38,355 bases of DNA, from positions 23,751 through 62,105 of the forward strand of contig PBJS01000010.1 in NCBI GenBank assembly GCA_002721165.1. The letters are read 5' to 3'. Position 1 is the stretch's first letter. The number at the start of each line of letters is the position of its first letter. Position numbers and translations under genes: made by a program. Below the pieces are notes generated by a model. The model was given only the letters and a program-made list of their open reading frames with translations, was not told where the DNA came from and did no database searches. This document shows, piece after piece, positions 1-11,009 of this stretch. The stretch comes from Legionellales bacterium. GTDB lineage: Bacteria; Pseudomonadota; Gammaproteobacteria; Eutrophobiales; Eutrophobiaceae.

Positions 1-52
1 AATGTGTTTATGTATTTATTTATATCCATCTGATTATTTAAATATATTTACT

Positions 53-1084
53 TTATGATATTTGCAATTTATCCGTATTGATACCCGCTATTGCTAATAA
101 TAATGTACTGAACTGATCCCATGCCCTATCTCTCTGACCACTTTTTAATGTTTTATCAATTACCGCACAATAGTTTAATAATCGATCAAGTGATTTACTT
201 GTGTGTCTTTTTAAAACTGAAGTTATCGGGCGTTTTTTCTGATCCCAGATTCGATAAGACCTAAAAATATTTTCTAATTGAGTTCCCGCTTCATACTCAT
301 AGGCAATTGAACATAGTCTACGGTATTCCCACATTAATGCGCCAAAAAGAAGGAGCGGTTCCGTGCCTTCATTTTTTAGACCATTTAACATAAGTAATGT
401 CCTATCAATATTACCAACAAATGCACTTTCCAACATATCAAAAACATTGTAGCGCGAGCTATCTGCTACTGCGCCCATAATATCTTCAATATCGATACGA
501 TCTTTTTCAATTAATAATAGTAGTTTTTCAATTTCCTGTTGAGCCGCTAGCAAGTTTCCTTCAACGCGTTCAGCAATTAACCTAGCTGCATCATGCGTAA
601 TTTTTTTCTGTCTATTTTGCATCCGAGCTTGTATCCAGCCGGGTAGCTGGGCCGGTCCTATTGGCCAGACTTGTATCATCAACCCGGCTTTATCAATCGC
701 TTTTACCCATTTATTATTTTGTGTGCCTTTGTCGATTTTATCTGAGCTAATTATAAGTACAGTGTCGTTATTTTCGTTTTCAACATATTGTTGTAGGAAA
801 ATTCCACCTTGCCTCCCAGGCTTAGGTGCTGCCATCCTTAATTCAATAATCTTATTGTTTGAAAATAATGATAAATTACTGCTCGCCCCATTAATTTGAT
901 TCCAATCAAATGATTTATTCACCTCAAATATAATGCGTTCATCATAACCTTGTTTTTGATAATGATTTCTTATCAGGTCAATACTCTCGAGTTTTTGTAA
1001 TGGTTCATCACCGCTCACAAAGTAAACAGGCATTTTGCCTGAACGTTCTAAGTGTGTTTTAAGTTGTTCGGGGCGCAATCTCAT
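53..1084 (-). CDS. holA: DNA polymerase III subunit delta
   Basis: 343 aa ORF; MRLRPEQLKTHLERSGKMPVYFVSGDEPLQKLES N-terminus typical of HolA; lies downstream of leuS-lptE as in gammaproteobacteria. Confidence 0.95.
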   Translation of the reverse strand: MRLRPEQLKTHLERSGKMPVYFVSGDEPLQKLESIDLIRNHYQKQGYDERIIFEVNKSFDWNQINGASSNLSLFSNNKIIELRMAAPKPGRQGGIFLQQYVENENNDTVLIISSDKIDKGTQNNKWVKAIDKAGLMIQVWPIGPAQLPGWIQARMQNRQKKITHDAARLIAERVEGNLLAAQQEIEKLLLLIEKDRIDIEDIMGAVADSSRYNVFDMLESAFVGNIDRTLLMLNGLKNEGTEPLLLFGALMWEYRRLCSIAYEYEAGTQLENIFRSYRIWDQKKRPITSVLKRHTSKSLDRLLNYCAVIDKTLKSGQRDRAWDQFSTLLLAIAGINTDKLQIS

Positions 1085-1100
1085 TTATTGCAGTGCTTTA

Positions 1101-1592
1101 TTATTTAGATGAGGACAGTAATGCTTGAAGTCTACGAAGGATCTGGCTTGCAGCACGACGTACTAAATCTTCCTGAATGATCGATTCTTCTGAGAATTCA
1201 CCTAGTACCTCAGTTTCATCGAAGGCAAAGTCTCGAGTCACGGTTATTTTTTCATTTTCAACGATATAAGTACCATCTGCACGCATAGCATCTATTTTTG
1301 CCTGAAATAATATTTGATACTCTTCCACTTTCCCTGTTGTTGGCGAAACGCTTAGTACTGATTTTTCAAAATTTGTTTCCTTTAATGTCACGATATGGGC
1401 AGCACTTTGTGCTGATGTTGCAAGAGATACACCAGAATTTATAAATTGAGATTTAACTTCTGCTGCCAATGCGGAACCGCCATTAATAAAAACATTATCA
1501 ATATTAATTTTTGTTGTTTGCGAACCACGTAAATGAAAACCACATGCCGTGGTTAACAACAAAATATAAATCAACAACAGACGGGCCTTCAT
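1101..1592 (-). CDS. lptE: LPS-assembly lipoprotein LptE
   Basis: 163 aa with signal peptide and lipobox-like LLTTACGFHLRG; position between leuS and holA. Confidence 0.92.
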   Translation of the reverse strand: MKARLLLIYILLLTTACGFHLRGSQTTKINIDNVFINGGSALAAEVKSQFINSGVSLATSAQSAAHIVTLKETNFEKSVLSVSPTTGKVEEYQILFQAKIDAMRADGTYIVENEKITVTRDFAFDETEVLGEFSEESIIQEDLVRRAASQILRRLQALLSSSK

Positions 1593-1641
1593 TAGTTTTC
1601 CTCTTGCCAGCTTTAATAAGTTATTAGCTTTGTATCTTACC

Positions 1642-4095
1642 CTATGACACCACGATGTTCACTAGACGTTCTGGGATTACGATGATTTTTTTAATTGTTT
1701 TCCCTTTTAAATTTTGTTTTACTTTTTCATCTTCAACTGCTTGATTTTCTATTTGTTTTTGTTCGGCATTTTTTGTAACAGTAATCTTCCCGCGGAGTTT
1801 GCCGTTAATTTGAACAACCATTTCTATCTCATTTTGTTCTAATGCATTCGGGTCTGATTTGGGCCAGGGCACATCAATTAGGGGTTCGCTATGACCGAGT
1901 TCAACCCAAAGTGCATCAGTTATATGTGGGACAATTGGGGAAAGTAGCAGAATTGCGGTTTCAACTCCTTCGCGCATAATTGCATGGTCATTATTATTTG
2001 TTAATTTAGAGCGCAACAGCGCATTAATCATTTCCATTACCGCTGCAATTGCAGTATTAAAAGTATACCGACGACCAATGTCATCATTTACCTTATCAAT
2101 TGTCATATGAATTTTACGACGTAACTCACGCTGCGCATCAGTCATTGATGTTTGGTTTAAAGCTGGAGATTTCCCTTCATTAATATGTGTGCTCGCAAAT
2201 TTCCATAGCCTTTTTAAAAAACGATGCGCACCTTCAACACCTTCATCTTTCCATTCAAGACTTTGTTCAGGAGGTGATGCAAACATCATAAATAAACGAA
2301 CCGTATCTGCCCCGTATTCATCAATTAAAGATTGCGGGTCAACAGTGTTACCTTTCGATTTAGACATTTTAGCGCCATCTTTCAATACCATTCCCTGAGT
2401 GAGTAAATTAGTAAACGGTTCATCACATTTTAATAAACCTAAATCGCGCATTAGCTTATGAAAAAAACGTGCGTATAGAAGATGTAGGATGGCATGTTCA
2501 ACTCCCCCTATATATTGATCAACGGGAAGCCAGTAATTGGCACGTTCATCAGTCATAACTTTGTGATTGTCCGGGCAGCAGTATCGTGCAAAATACCAGG
2601 AAGATTCAAAGAAGGTATCAAAAGTGTCGGTTTCTCTTTCGCCACTACCACTACCATCTGGTGCATCAGTATTAATAAATTCTTCCATTGATTTTATCGG
2701 AGAACTGATACCCTCAAATTCTATCTCCTCGGGTAGTACAACGGGCAGCTGGTCCTCAGGAACAGAGAGGGCTTTACCGTCTTTTGTATTAATAATAGGA
2801 ATCGGACACCCCCAATAACGTTGTCGCGAAATTCCCCAGTCTCTTAAACGATAATTAATTTTTCGGTTACCGCATTTATTTTTTTCAACAAATTCTGCGA
2901 CTGCATTACAGGCATCTTCTGAACTTAGTTCATCAAATTGCCCTGAATTTTTAAGCACCCCTTTTTCTATATAGGCTGATTCAGTTATATCATGTTGATT
3001 GCCATCTACCGGAAAGATAACTTGTTTAATAGGTAGCGTATATTTATTTGCAAACTCCCAGTCACGTTGGTCATGACCAGGTACGGCCATAACTGCCCCC
3101 GTGCCATATCCCATTAACACAAAATTTGAAACCCAGAGCGGAATGATTTCATTGCTTATCGGATGACGGAGGTTAATGTTAAGCGGCATACCTTTTTTTT
3201 CCATAGTTTCAAGTTCAAGCTCGGAGGTTCCGCTACTTTTACACTCATCAATAAATTTAGCGATGGCATCATCACCTTTAGCCGCTGATTTTGCTAACGG
3301 GTGTTCCGCTGCAACTGCCATGTAACTTACTCCCATAATAGTATCGGGACGTGTTGTATAGATACGTAATGATTCACCCGCACCTTCGACTTTAAAATCA
3401 ACTTCGACACCTTCAGAGCGACCAATCCAATTTGCCTGCATCGTTTTAACTGCATCCGGCCAGCCTGAGAGTTTTTCTAGGCCTTCAAGAAGTTCATCTG
3501 CGTAATCGGTAATTTTTAAAAACCACTGTGGTATTTCACGACGTTCAACTGTGGCACCAGAACGCCAGCCTTTACCATCGATAACCTGTTCATTTGCTAA
3601 AACAGTTTGGTCAACGGGGTCCCAGTTAACAACAGATGTTTTTTTATAAACCAATCCTTTTTCATAAAGTTTTGTAAAGAACCATTGTTCCCAACGGTAA
3701 TAATCAGGGTCACATGTTGCTAATTCCCGGTTCCAATCATAAGCAAACCCGAGTCGTTTTAATTGTCCGCGCATGTAATCAATATTTTCATAGGTCCATT
3801 TAGCGGGAGGTACATTGTTTTTAATTGCAGCCCCTTCCGCAGGCAAACCAAATGCATCCCACCCCATTGGCTGCAAAACATTTTTACCCTGCATGCGTTG
3901 ATAACGGCTAATGACATCGCCTATTGTGTAATTACGAACGTGCCCCATATGGAGTTTGCCACTGGGGTAGGGGAACATTGAAAGACAATAGAATTTTTCT
4001 TTGGCTGGGTCCTCGGAAACTTCAAAGGCATTCGTATCTGACCACTTTTTTTGTATGTCAGTTTCTATTTGGTCTGGTCTATATTCGTTATTCAT
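1642..4095 (-). CDS. leuS: Leucyl-tRNA synthetase
   Basis: 817 aa; [21 protein letters not shown] (HIGH-type motif) and KMSKSKGN motif. Confidence 0.98.
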   Translation of the reverse strand: MNNEYRPDQIETDIQKKWSDTNAFEVSEDPAKEKFYCLSMFPYPSGKLHMGHVRNYTIGDVISRYQRMQGKNVLQPMGWDAFGLPAEGAAIKNNVPPAKWTYENIDYMRGQLKRLGFAYDWNRELATCDPDYYRWEQWFFTKLYEKGLVYKKTSVVNWDPVDQTVLANEQVIDGKGWRSGATVERREIPQWFLKITDYADELLEGLEKLSGWPDAVKTMQANWIGRSEGVEVDFKVEGAGESLRIYTTRPDTIMGVSYMAVAAEHPLAKSAAKGDDAIAKFIDECKSSGTSELELETMEKKGMPLNINLRHPISNEIIPLWVSNFVLMGYGTGAVMAVPGHDQRDWEFANKYTLPIKQVIFPVDGNQHDITESAYIEKGVLKNSGQFDELSSEDACNAVAEFVEKNKCGNRKINYRLRDWGISRQRYWGCPIPIINTKDGKALSVPEDQLPVVLPEEIEFEGISSPIKSMEEFINTDAPDGSGSGERETDTFDTFFESSWYFARYCCPDNHKVMTDERANYWLPVDQYIGGVEHAILHLLYARFFHKLMRDLGLLKCDEPFTNLLTQGMVLKDGAKMSKSKGNTVDPQSLIDEYGADTVRLFMMFASPPEQSLEWKDEGVEGAHRFLKRLWKFASTHINEGKSPALNQTSMTDAQRELRRKIHMTIDKVNDDIGRRYTFNTAIAAVMEMINALLRSKLTNNNDHAIMREGVETAILLLSPIVPHITDALWVELGHSEPLIDVPWPKSDPNALEQNEIEMVVQINGKLRGKITVTKNAEQKQIENQAVEDEKVKQNLKGKTIKKIIVIPERLVNIVVS

Positions 4096-4166
4096 TAAGT
4101 TTTCATTTTTTGTTGCTCTTTCTTAATGAAAGCATACAGCATGGGAGATTTTTTTAAATTATAAAA

Positions 4167-4191
4167 AATAACCTCGCAATGCGAGGTTATT
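4167..4191 (-). terminator. Rho-independent terminator of the porin/Pit operon
   Basis: Perfect 11-bp stem AATAACCTCGC-loop-GCGAGGTTATT, followed on the minus strand by TTTTTT; about 30 nt past the porin stop codon. Confidence 0.9.
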
Positions 4192-4222
4192 GAGTAGTTG
4201 ATTTTCTGATAGCCATATTATT

Positions 4223-5662
4223 TTACCAATAAACTTGTGCTCGCATTTGGAATGCCGCTGGTTCAACAGCGTCATTTGCTGTGCCAGCAAGATCAACATG
4301 ACTAAAATCGAGAACCTTGCTGTAATCAGCCATAATTCGGGTATTTGAAGTTGGATACCAGTTCAAGCCAATGGTAAAAACATCAGCTTCCCCACCATCA
4401 TCTGCAGTAGATGTGTTGCCTCCGCCTGTATTATCCATATCAGACAAATCCATATTTTCATATCGTGCTGTGATTTGCCATGCCCCTAATCCTCCTTTAC
4501 CCAAAGATTTCTTAGGTTTGATACCACTCCATGCACCGTACTTGTATTTCATTGATTCGCCGGTAAAGAAATACCCTGCATCAATTGCCCATGCTGATAA
4601 ATCAACATCACCGCCAATTGGATCGCTTACATCCCAAGTAACGTATTCAAAGATGCCATGAAATGATCCCATAACTGTAATAGCTTCTATGTCAAATGCA
4701 TCAGAATCATCAGCATTAGTCCCAAAGTTTGCTTCAAGTGAATCGCCATTACCAATATGAGTTAACAATGTATTGTCAATATTGGAGAAGGCATCGCCCT
4801 TATGTTCTTCGTATTGATAAGAAAAACCAACATGTAATAAATGATTTTTATCCTTGTAGTATGGAGTACCCCCTACACGAAATGCTGTTGTTCTACGGTC
4901 AGTAGCTGCTTGGCCAGTTTCATCGCTGGTAGTGCTAAGCCCTGGTACAAATACACCAGCATGTGCAAACCATCTATTTTTTGCTTTTGATTGGAAACGA
5001 CCTGCAATACCAACATTTCTTGAAAGCTGTGGACCGTCGGCAAACAATGGTCGACGCATCATTGTCATGTATTTACTACTACTGATAGTTGCATGGCCAA
5101 AAGGAACATGATGTTGCCCAACTTTAAGCCACCACTTACCAGTATCTGTTTTACCATTGTAGGCAATCCATACGTCCTTCCATGAAGGTGTGCCTGAATT
5201 TGCAAAATCTAGTTCCAGCTTGTATGCCATTGGTTTGATTTTTCCTTGAAAACCCAATCTAGCCCGACGTAGTTCTTCCCCGTTATCTTCTAACGAGCCT
5301 CCATCATTATCAACGTAAATAGTATCCCAAAAAATACGGCCAATGGGCTGCCATTCCCAGGACCCATCTTGTGATGCAACCTTGAATTTACCTTTTGTTG
5401 TAATTTTAAACGAATCTTTTTTTGTTTTTTTAACTTCAGCATTTATCTCGTCAATACTTTCTTTAATTTTTTCGTTATCTTCTTTGGAGGCTTCAACAAG
5501 GAGCTCATATTCTTGAGGTGAGAGTGTACCTTTATCACGAAGGACCTTTAAAAGTTCTAATAGTGCTTCATTAGCTGCTACTGCGGGAGGCGATAGCATT
5601 ATGAAAAATATAATAAAGCTAGAAAATATTATATTTTTTAAGCAATTTTTTTTAAACAACAC
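4223..5662 (-). CDS. Phosphate-selective porin O/P-like outer membrane porin
   Basis: 479 aa; signal peptide, N-terminal coiled coil (LLKVLRDKGTLSPQEYELLVEASKED), OprO/OprP-type barrel sequence, terminal aromatic (QVYW). Confidence 0.85.
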   Translation of the reverse strand: MLFKKNCLKNIIFSSFIIFFIMLSPPAVAANEALLELLKVLRDKGTLSPQEYELLVEASKEDNEKIKESIDEINAEVKKTKKDSFKITTKGKFKVASQDGSWEWQPIGRIFWDTIYVDNDGGSLEDNGEELRRARLGFQGKIKPMAYKLELDFANSGTPSWKDVWIAYNGKTDTGKWWLKVGQHHVPFGHATISSSKYMTMMRRPLFADGPQLSRNVGIAGRFQSKAKNRWFAHAGVFVPGLSTTSDETGQAATDRRTTAFRVGGTPYYKDKNHLLHVGFSYQYEEHKGDAFSNIDNTLLTHIGNGDSLEANFGTNADDSDAFDIEAITVMGSFHGIFEYVTWDVSDPIGGDVDLSAWAIDAGYFFTGESMKYKYGAWSGIKPKKSLGKGGLGAWQITARYENMDLSDMDNTGGGNTSTADDGGEADVFTIGLNWYPTSNTRIMADYSKVLDFSHVDLAGTANDAVEPAAFQMRAQVYW

Positions 5663-5677
5663 ATGTCTCCTTTGTAA

Positions 5678-6928
5678 TTAAAAGATTCCGACTAAGAAAT
5701 AGAAAAATACTATCGCCATTATGCCGCCAGCTGGCAAGGTGATAATCCATGACAAGAATATTGTTCCCACAATTCTAAGATTCAGAGCTGATATTCCGCG
5801 CGCAAAACCAACACCAAGTACAGCACCGACGAGAGTATGAGTAGTTGATATAGGTATTCCAGTCCCCGATGCTAAAACGACAGTTATGGCAGCAGCCAAT
5901 TCGCAACAGAAACCACGACTAGGCGTTAATTCGGTGATGCGACGACCCACAGTCGCAATTACTTTGTGGCCGTACATTAAAAGACCGATGACTATCCCCA
6001 CAGACCCAAGCAAAAGTACCCAGATAGGCATCATAGATTTTTGTGCAATCTCACCATCACTAGATACTATACTAACTATTGCGGCAACAGGCCCTACCGC
6101 ATTAGCAACATCATTTGAACCATGTGCAAAAGCCATAGCGCATGCAGAAAAAATCATTAAAACACCAAAAACATTTTCAACGTTTACTATGCGACTTGCT
6201 ATATTTTTATCTTTTGTAAATTTAATCTTGCGAATTAAGAAAGTACCAACAAGCGCACAAAATATTCCTACAAAAAGACTAATGCTATAGCATTCATTTT
6301 TAGATAACTCGAGACCAATGTGCTTTAAACCTTTGAGCATGGTTACGAGTGAAATCATGGTACCTGTTAAGAAAATATAAATAGGCACGTAACGTTTCGC
6401 ATTGTCTATTGGGTTGTCGGTGTTAAGAATTAATTTTTGAACACTACGAAATAAGAAATAGGCAATCCCGCCGGCTATCACTGGTGAGACAACCCAGCTT
6501 GCAGCAATAGAGCCAACTTTCGCCCACTTAACCGCCTCAATCCCAATACCAACGGCAGCAAAGCCGACAATGGCGCCCACAATCGAATGCGTTGTTGAAA
6601 CCGGCAAACCATACCGAGTGGCAATTAATAACCATATCCCCGCGGATAAAAGAGCCGCGAGCATCCCGTAAACGAGTAATTCCGGTGAGCCACTGAGTAG
6701 GTTCGCATCAATTATGCCCTTGCGAATTGTTGATGTAACCTGTCCGCCAGCAAGAAAGGCACCTGTAAATTCAAAAATCGCAGCAATGATGACAGCTTGT
6801 TTTATTGTTAATGCCCTTGAGCCAACAGAAGTTGCCATCGCGTTCGCAACATCATTTGCCCCAATCCCCCAGGCCATAAACAATCCGAAACTAGCTGCCA
6901 ATATTAATAATATTGTTGTATGTTCCAT
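5678..6928 (-). CDS. Inorganic phosphate transporter, PiT family
   Basis: 416 aa multi-TM; GANDVANAMATSVGS and GSNDVANAVGP duplicated signature motifs, PVSTTHSIVGAIVG/PISTTHTLVGAVLG. Confidence 0.95.
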   Translation of the reverse strand: MEHTTILLILAASFGLFMAWGIGANDVANAMATSVGSRALTIKQAVIIAAIFEFTGAFLAGGQVTSTIRKGIIDANLLSGSPELLVYGMLAALLSAGIWLLIATRYGLPVSTTHSIVGAIVGFAAVGIGIEAVKWAKVGSIAASWVVSPVIAGGIAYFLFRSVQKLILNTDNPIDNAKRYVPIYIFLTGTMISLVTMLKGLKHIGLELSKNECYSISLFVGIFCALVGTFLIRKIKFTKDKNIASRIVNVENVFGVLMIFSACAMAFAHGSNDVANAVGPVAAIVSIVSSDGEIAQKSMMPIWVLLLGSVGIVIGLLMYGHKVIATVGRRITELTPSRGFCCELAAAITVVLASGTGIPISTTHTLVGAVLGVGFARGISALNLRIVGTIFLSWIITLPAGGIMAIVFFYFLVGIF

Positions 6929-6939
6929 TGAGTTTCTCT

Positions 6940-7620
6940 CTATTTAGCGATCATTAATTGAAGCCGGTTGCCCGTGCTTTGGGCATTGTCTGCGAGGTCA
7001 CCTGTCCACTCTATAATTTTGTAAATAAACATAACGTCGACAGGCGGTAAGTCTTTTTCAATTTTATATAATTCAGCACGTAATTTGATCTGGATTTTAT
7101 CTGTTTCATCTTCGATAACATGAAGCTCCTCGATCATTTTTTTAACACGGGTAACTTCATTTCCACGAAAGCCAGCAGCTACTAATTCATCCAATTCATT
7201 AATTGCGTTTTGTGTTTGACGGGTTGCGTCAACACATCTGTTTAAAAATTCAATGTATGTATTACATATTGATTCAGGCAATGACATTTTTCTTCCAAGC
7301 ACAAGTCCTGCGATATCTTTTGCTTTATTTGCAATTTTATCTTGTAGCTGAAGTACATCGAGAACATCCCTTCGGTCCATCGGCATGAAAAGACTGCTAG
7401 GAAGTTGCATACGCAATAAATTTTTTATTTCATCTGCATCATTTTCTAATGCTGCAAGATTGTTTTGTATTTTTTCAGCCTTCCCCCAATCATTTTTAAT
7501 GACAGCATCAAAATAGGGAATTAATTCTTCGACGCACAAAACAACTTTTTCTATGTGTTTTTGTAGGGGGCTTACAGGGGAATTACCAAATATTCTAGAA
7601 AAATAGTTAGAACTTGACAT
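6940..7620 (-). CDS. TIGR00153/DUF47 family PhoU-like phosphate transport regulator
   Basis: 226 aa helical protein; MSSSNYFSRIFGNSPVSPLQKHIEKV start typical of the family; directly upstream of pit. Confidence 0.9.
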   Translation of the reverse strand: MSSSNYFSRIFGNSPVSPLQKHIEKVVLCVEELIPYFDAVIKNDWGKAEKIQNNLAALENDADEIKNLLRMQLPSSLFMPMDRRDVLDVLQLQDKIANKAKDIAGLVLGRKMSLPESICNTYIEFLNRCVDATRQTQNAINELDELVAAGFRGNEVTRVKKMIEELHVIEDETDKIQIKLRAELYKIEKDLPPVDVMFIYKIIEWTGDLADNAQSTGNRLQLMIAK

Positions 7621-7806
7621 TGTTTAGTGTCCTTAGTTTGTAAAGTTTTCTAAAAACTGCAAAACTCATGACTGATTTCTAACTTTTTCATGTCATAATT
7701 TCGCGCATTTAAACACATCGTTTTTAAATTGCAAGAGAATATTTCAATAAAAATTATTTTTTTTTATCGTGTTGTTGTTAAAGGATTTTTTTAAGGATAA
7801 TTTCTT

Positions 7807-8313
7807 ATGAGTTCATACTTATATATTATGCGACATGCAAAATCTGATTGGTCAGGTCCACAGACACCTGATTTTGAGAGGCCAATTAATGGGCGGGGAA
7901 GGAGAAACTCAGTTCGTATTGGCCAGTGGATGAGTGATAATAATTACATCCCACAAAAAATTATCTCATCACCGGCAACCAGAGCAAAAGAAACAATTGA
8001 ACTGGTTATTGAACAGATAACTAAATTTAATCATGACGATTTAATTTTCCAGGATGATCTTTATCTTGCCCAGTTTACCCAATTAATCGAAATTATTAAC
8101 ACATACCAAAACGATGCTCAGAGTTTAATGCTTATTGGGCATAATCCCGGAATTGAAAATTTAGTTAATTATCTATGTTCTCAATCAGACAATCCGGAAA
8201 CAGCAGTGACAACAGCAAATTTATTTATATTTGAATATGCTGAAAATCACTTTAACCCAGCAACAGGTAGTTGTAAGTTAATCGAGGCAATAAAGCCAAG
8301 AGAGTTAAATTAG
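7807..8313 (+). CDS. sixA: Phosphohistidine phosphatase SixA-like
   Basis: 168 aa; MRHAKSDW RHG motif and GHNPGIENLVNYL second histidine motif. Confidence 0.88.
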   Translation: MSSYLYIMRHAKSDWSGPQTPDFERPINGRGRRNSVRIGQWMSDNNYIPQKIISSPATRAKETIELVIEQITKFNHDDLIFQDDLYLAQFTQLIEIINTYQNDAQSLMLIGHNPGIENLVNYLCSQSDNPETAVTTANLFIFEYAENHFNPATGSCKLIEAIKPRELN

Positions 8314-8317
8314 AAAA

Positions 8318-9172
8318 TTATTTTTGAGAAACGATGTAAGCAATCCAGCCTGCATCGGCTTCGCCTTCTGTCTGCGGTAGAAACTCACCATTACCATCGC
8401 CATCTTCATCAGCCTGTTCCCAGTAAACGGTCGATTTGAAGCCAGCTTCAGAAAGCATTTCTAATAATTCTGGGAGTGTCCATACACGCCACTCATAAGT
8501 AAACGCCTTTTTTATTTTTGAACCATCTTTAAATTTAAAATGTATGTGGTTAATCGCCGAACCCGTTATAGGGTCATACTTGTGCTGGTCCCAGATATAG
8601 GTAAATCTATCATTTACTGGTGAATCATTATCAGGCTTAACTTTTGTTTTTTCTTTGAGTTCTTGAAATGCTTCATATCCACCGTACGCATCAGAAAAGA
8701 AGATGCCATCATCAACTAATGAATTTCTGACTTTTTTAAGATACTCGATCATTAATTTCCGTTCTTTAAATACCCAATAACTAAAATTCATTGCAAGCAC
8801 AATATCAACAGGATCATTTTTGGCATTTAAAACATTTTCTTTGATTAGTTTTATACGTGATGACTGTTCAGTTGTGAGTTTTTCAATTTTATTTTTTTGA
8901 GACCAATCTAAAACCACCTGGTCGATATCAAAACAAATCGCTGTATTGGTATCACGACGTTTTACCCACTCACAGGATGTATTTGCCGTTGCACAGAAGT
9001 CCTCTCTAAGCGTGCTAGCTTGACGACCTTTTAGTTTTTCGAACAACGAATCAATAATATCGATTTCGGCTTCAACACATTGCACCGCCTCCTCGTACAA
9101 GAAAAAACGGTCTGCGAGTTCTGCCTTTGTGGGGCTTGAAGGTTTATGCTTTATGTTACTTTTACTGCTCAT
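8318..9172 (-). CDS. Class I SAM-dependent methyltransferase
   Basis: 284 aa; TLREDFCATANTSCEWVKR, ICFDIDQVVLDWS, DIVLAMNFSYWVF. Confidence 0.75.
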   Translation of the reverse strand: MSSKSNIKHKPSSPTKAELADRFFLYEEAVQCVEAEIDIIDSLFEKLKGRQASTLREDFCATANTSCEWVKRRDTNTAICFDIDQVVLDWSQKNKIEKLTTEQSSRIKLIKENVLNAKNDPVDIVLAMNFSYWVFKERKLMIEYLKKVRNSLVDDGIFFSDAYGGYEAFQELKEKTKVKPDNDSPVNDRFTYIWDQHKYDPITGSAINHIHFKFKDGSKIKKAFTYEWRVWTLPELLEMLSEAGFKSTVYWEQADEDGDGNGEFLPQTEGEADAGWIAYIVSQK

Positions 9173-9365
9173 TTTCTGATTACCAAATATTTGTATTTAG
9201 GATATAAATTATGGTCGACATATAATTCGGCCGGCTATTATAGCGAATAGTTTTAAATTAAGTCAGTAAATTTAGTAATTATATTTTATGGACTTATCGT
9301 GGAACATCAGCCGATTCAAAATAACATGGGCATATTACTTTTTTATTACGATATAATCACAATCT

Positions 9366-9839
9366 ATGGCAGAGCTTGGCAATGACCATAAAGTAAAGAT
9401 AAGCATGATACTCGATAACAAGGGTAGCGATGTCTATAGTATTTCTCCTCAGAGTTCATTGCGAGAGATGGCAGATGAAATGCTTGTAAAAAAAATTGGC
9501 TCGCTTGTCGTTACTGATAAAAATGACATATTAGTCGGTATTATTTCTGAACGTGATTTTCTAAGTATAGTTGGTAAGCATGCGAAAGACTGGGAGGATA
9601 TTAGTGTTTGTGACGTCATGACCAAAGAGGTGGTAACCGCAACACCAGAAGATACACTTGAACAGGTTATGTCACAGATGACCCAGCATCATATTCGCCA
9701 TATTCCAGTCATGAAAAACAATAAAATTGTTGGCGTGCTAGCAATCGGCGATATTATTAATGCACTGTTTGATAAAACATTGTTTCAAAATAAATTGTTA
9801 AAGAGTTATATAAAAGACTGGCCGAAAGAGAAGCAATAA
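9366..9839 (+). CDS. CBS-domain protein
   Basis: 157 aa; two CBS repeats (KIGSLVVTDKNDILVGIISERDFL; HHIRHIPVMKNNKIVGVLAIGDII). Confidence 0.9.
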   Translation: MAELGNDHKVKISMILDNKGSDVYSISPQSSLREMADEMLVKKIGSLVVTDKNDILVGIISERDFLSIVGKHAKDWEDISVCDVMTKEVVTATPEDTLEQVMSQMTQHHIRHIPVMKNNKIVGVLAIGDIINALFDKTLFQNKLLKSYIKDWPKEKQ

Positions 9840-9843
9840 GATA

Positions 9844-10131
9844 TCAGATTTGAATTAAATTGTGATTCTGGTCCCGCATCTCAAGTTTATTGCTTATTGC
9901 AAAATCAACAAGAAAATCATAAATCATCGGGCTTTTATTTTGAAGTTCGACATCAACGACAAAGCACTTTGAGTTATCTTCCTGCTTAAGATTGACAAGT
10001 GGATTAAAAATCACACGACCATTTTTACCATAACTAGCGACTGTATAGTAGAGTCTTTCTGCCCAATCACTAGGCCGAAATCTTTCTCCCGTTATTGTTT
10101 TGCCCATGATTAATATTTTTTCGTATAACAT
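9844..10131 (-). CDS. DUF3579 family protein
   Basis: 95 aa; GKTITGERFRPSDWAERLYYTVASYGKNGR resembles the DUF3579 consensus. Confidence 0.75.
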   Translation of the reverse strand: MLYEKILIMGKTITGERFRPSDWAERLYYTVASYGKNGRVIFNPLVNLKQEDNSKCFVVDVELQNKSPMIYDFLVDFAISNKLEMRDQNHNLIQI

Positions 10132-10142
10132 ATTTTTAGACT

Positions 10143-10577
10143 TTATTCTGAGTCAGAATCCCAATGTTCCCCTTCTATAATATTCCCGTTACGTGTTTGT
10201 TTTTGTCTGATGTTAATACGATTTTTCATAAAATTAACGAAGAAAGTTTCCGCCAATCTTTGGCGCAGCGTCGGGACTAACATCAAAAAACCAATGGTAT
10301 CGGTAAAAAAACCTGGTGTTAATAAAAGCGCACCACTAATTAGAAGGATTAATCCCTCAATGAGCTCAGTTGCGGGTAGCTGCCCTCTGCTAATATTTGC
10401 CTGGACTTTTGCAAGTGTTGATATGCCCTGAATACGCAATAATGAGACACCAAGGAAGGCGGTACCAATAACCAATGCAATTGTGTAGCCTGCACCAATG
10501 ATACTGCCGATTTTTATTAATATAGCAATTTCAACGAGTGGTATCGTGATAAAAAGTATGAGAAAAAGTTTAAACAA
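10143..10577 (-). CDS. fxsA: FxsA family membrane protein
   Basis: 144 aa; FITIPLVEIAILIKIGSIIGAGYTIALVIGTAFLG and LLLTPGFFTDTIGFLMLVP. Confidence 0.9.
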   Translation of the reverse strand: MFKLFLILFITIPLVEIAILIKIGSIIGAGYTIALVIGTAFLGVSLLRIQGISTLAKVQANISRGQLPATELIEGLILLISGALLLTPGFFTDTIGFLMLVPTLRQRLAETFFVNFMKNRINIRQKQTRNGNIIEGEHWDSDSE

Positions 10578-10680
10578 AAAAATAACCTCAATATTTATTT
10601 TTAAATTACCATTGTGGCATTATGATTAATGTATGGGCAAAATACTATTATGCAAGTAATTTTAAATACATAAATAAGAT

Positions 10681-11007
10681 ATGGCGAATAATACAAAATC
10701 TATTCTGGTGCTATGTACTTTCCCAGAGACCGAATCTGTTAAAAGTGTCGCAGAGACATTAGTAAATGAAAAATTAGCTGCTTGCGTTAATGTCATACCC
10801 GGCGTTCAATCTATTTTTAGATGGCAGGATAAAATAGATAATGCCAATGAAAATATCTTAATCATAAAAACAAAAGATAGTTTATACGATGAGTTAGAAG
10901 CCAGGATTAAAGAACTGCACCCGTACGAACTTCCTGAAATAATTTCTGTCCCAATAGATAAAGGTCTTAACAAATATTTAGATTGGATTAGCGAGAGCAC
11001 CAAATAA
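10681..11007 (+). CDS. cutA: Divalent-cation tolerance protein CutA
   Basis: 108 aa; LAACVNVIPGVQSIFRWQDKI, LHPYELPEIISVPI. Confidence 0.95.
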   Translation: MANNTKSILVLCTFPETESVKSVAETLVNEKLAACVNVIPGVQSIFRWQDKIDNANENILIIKTKDSLYDELEARIKELHPYELPEIISVPIDKGLNKYLDWISESTK

Positions 11008-11009
11008 TA

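Noticed and set aside
2189-4157. Plus-strand ORFs antisense to leuS (2189..2398, 2494..2691, 2567..2818, 3763..3981, 3924..4157)
   Set aside because: Short, no recognisable domain, fully antisense to a strongly conserved gene; chance ORFs.
4371-6947. Plus-strand ORFs antisense to the porin and Pit genes (4371..4661, 5886..6290, 6714..6947)
   Set aside because: Compositional shadows of the coding strand; no homology-like sequence.
7621-7806. Possible PhoB box (ATGTCATAATTT near 7690) upstream of the phosphate operon
   Set aside because: Only one half-site resembles CTGTCAT; the required second direct repeat at 11-bp spacing (TCGCGCA) does not match.
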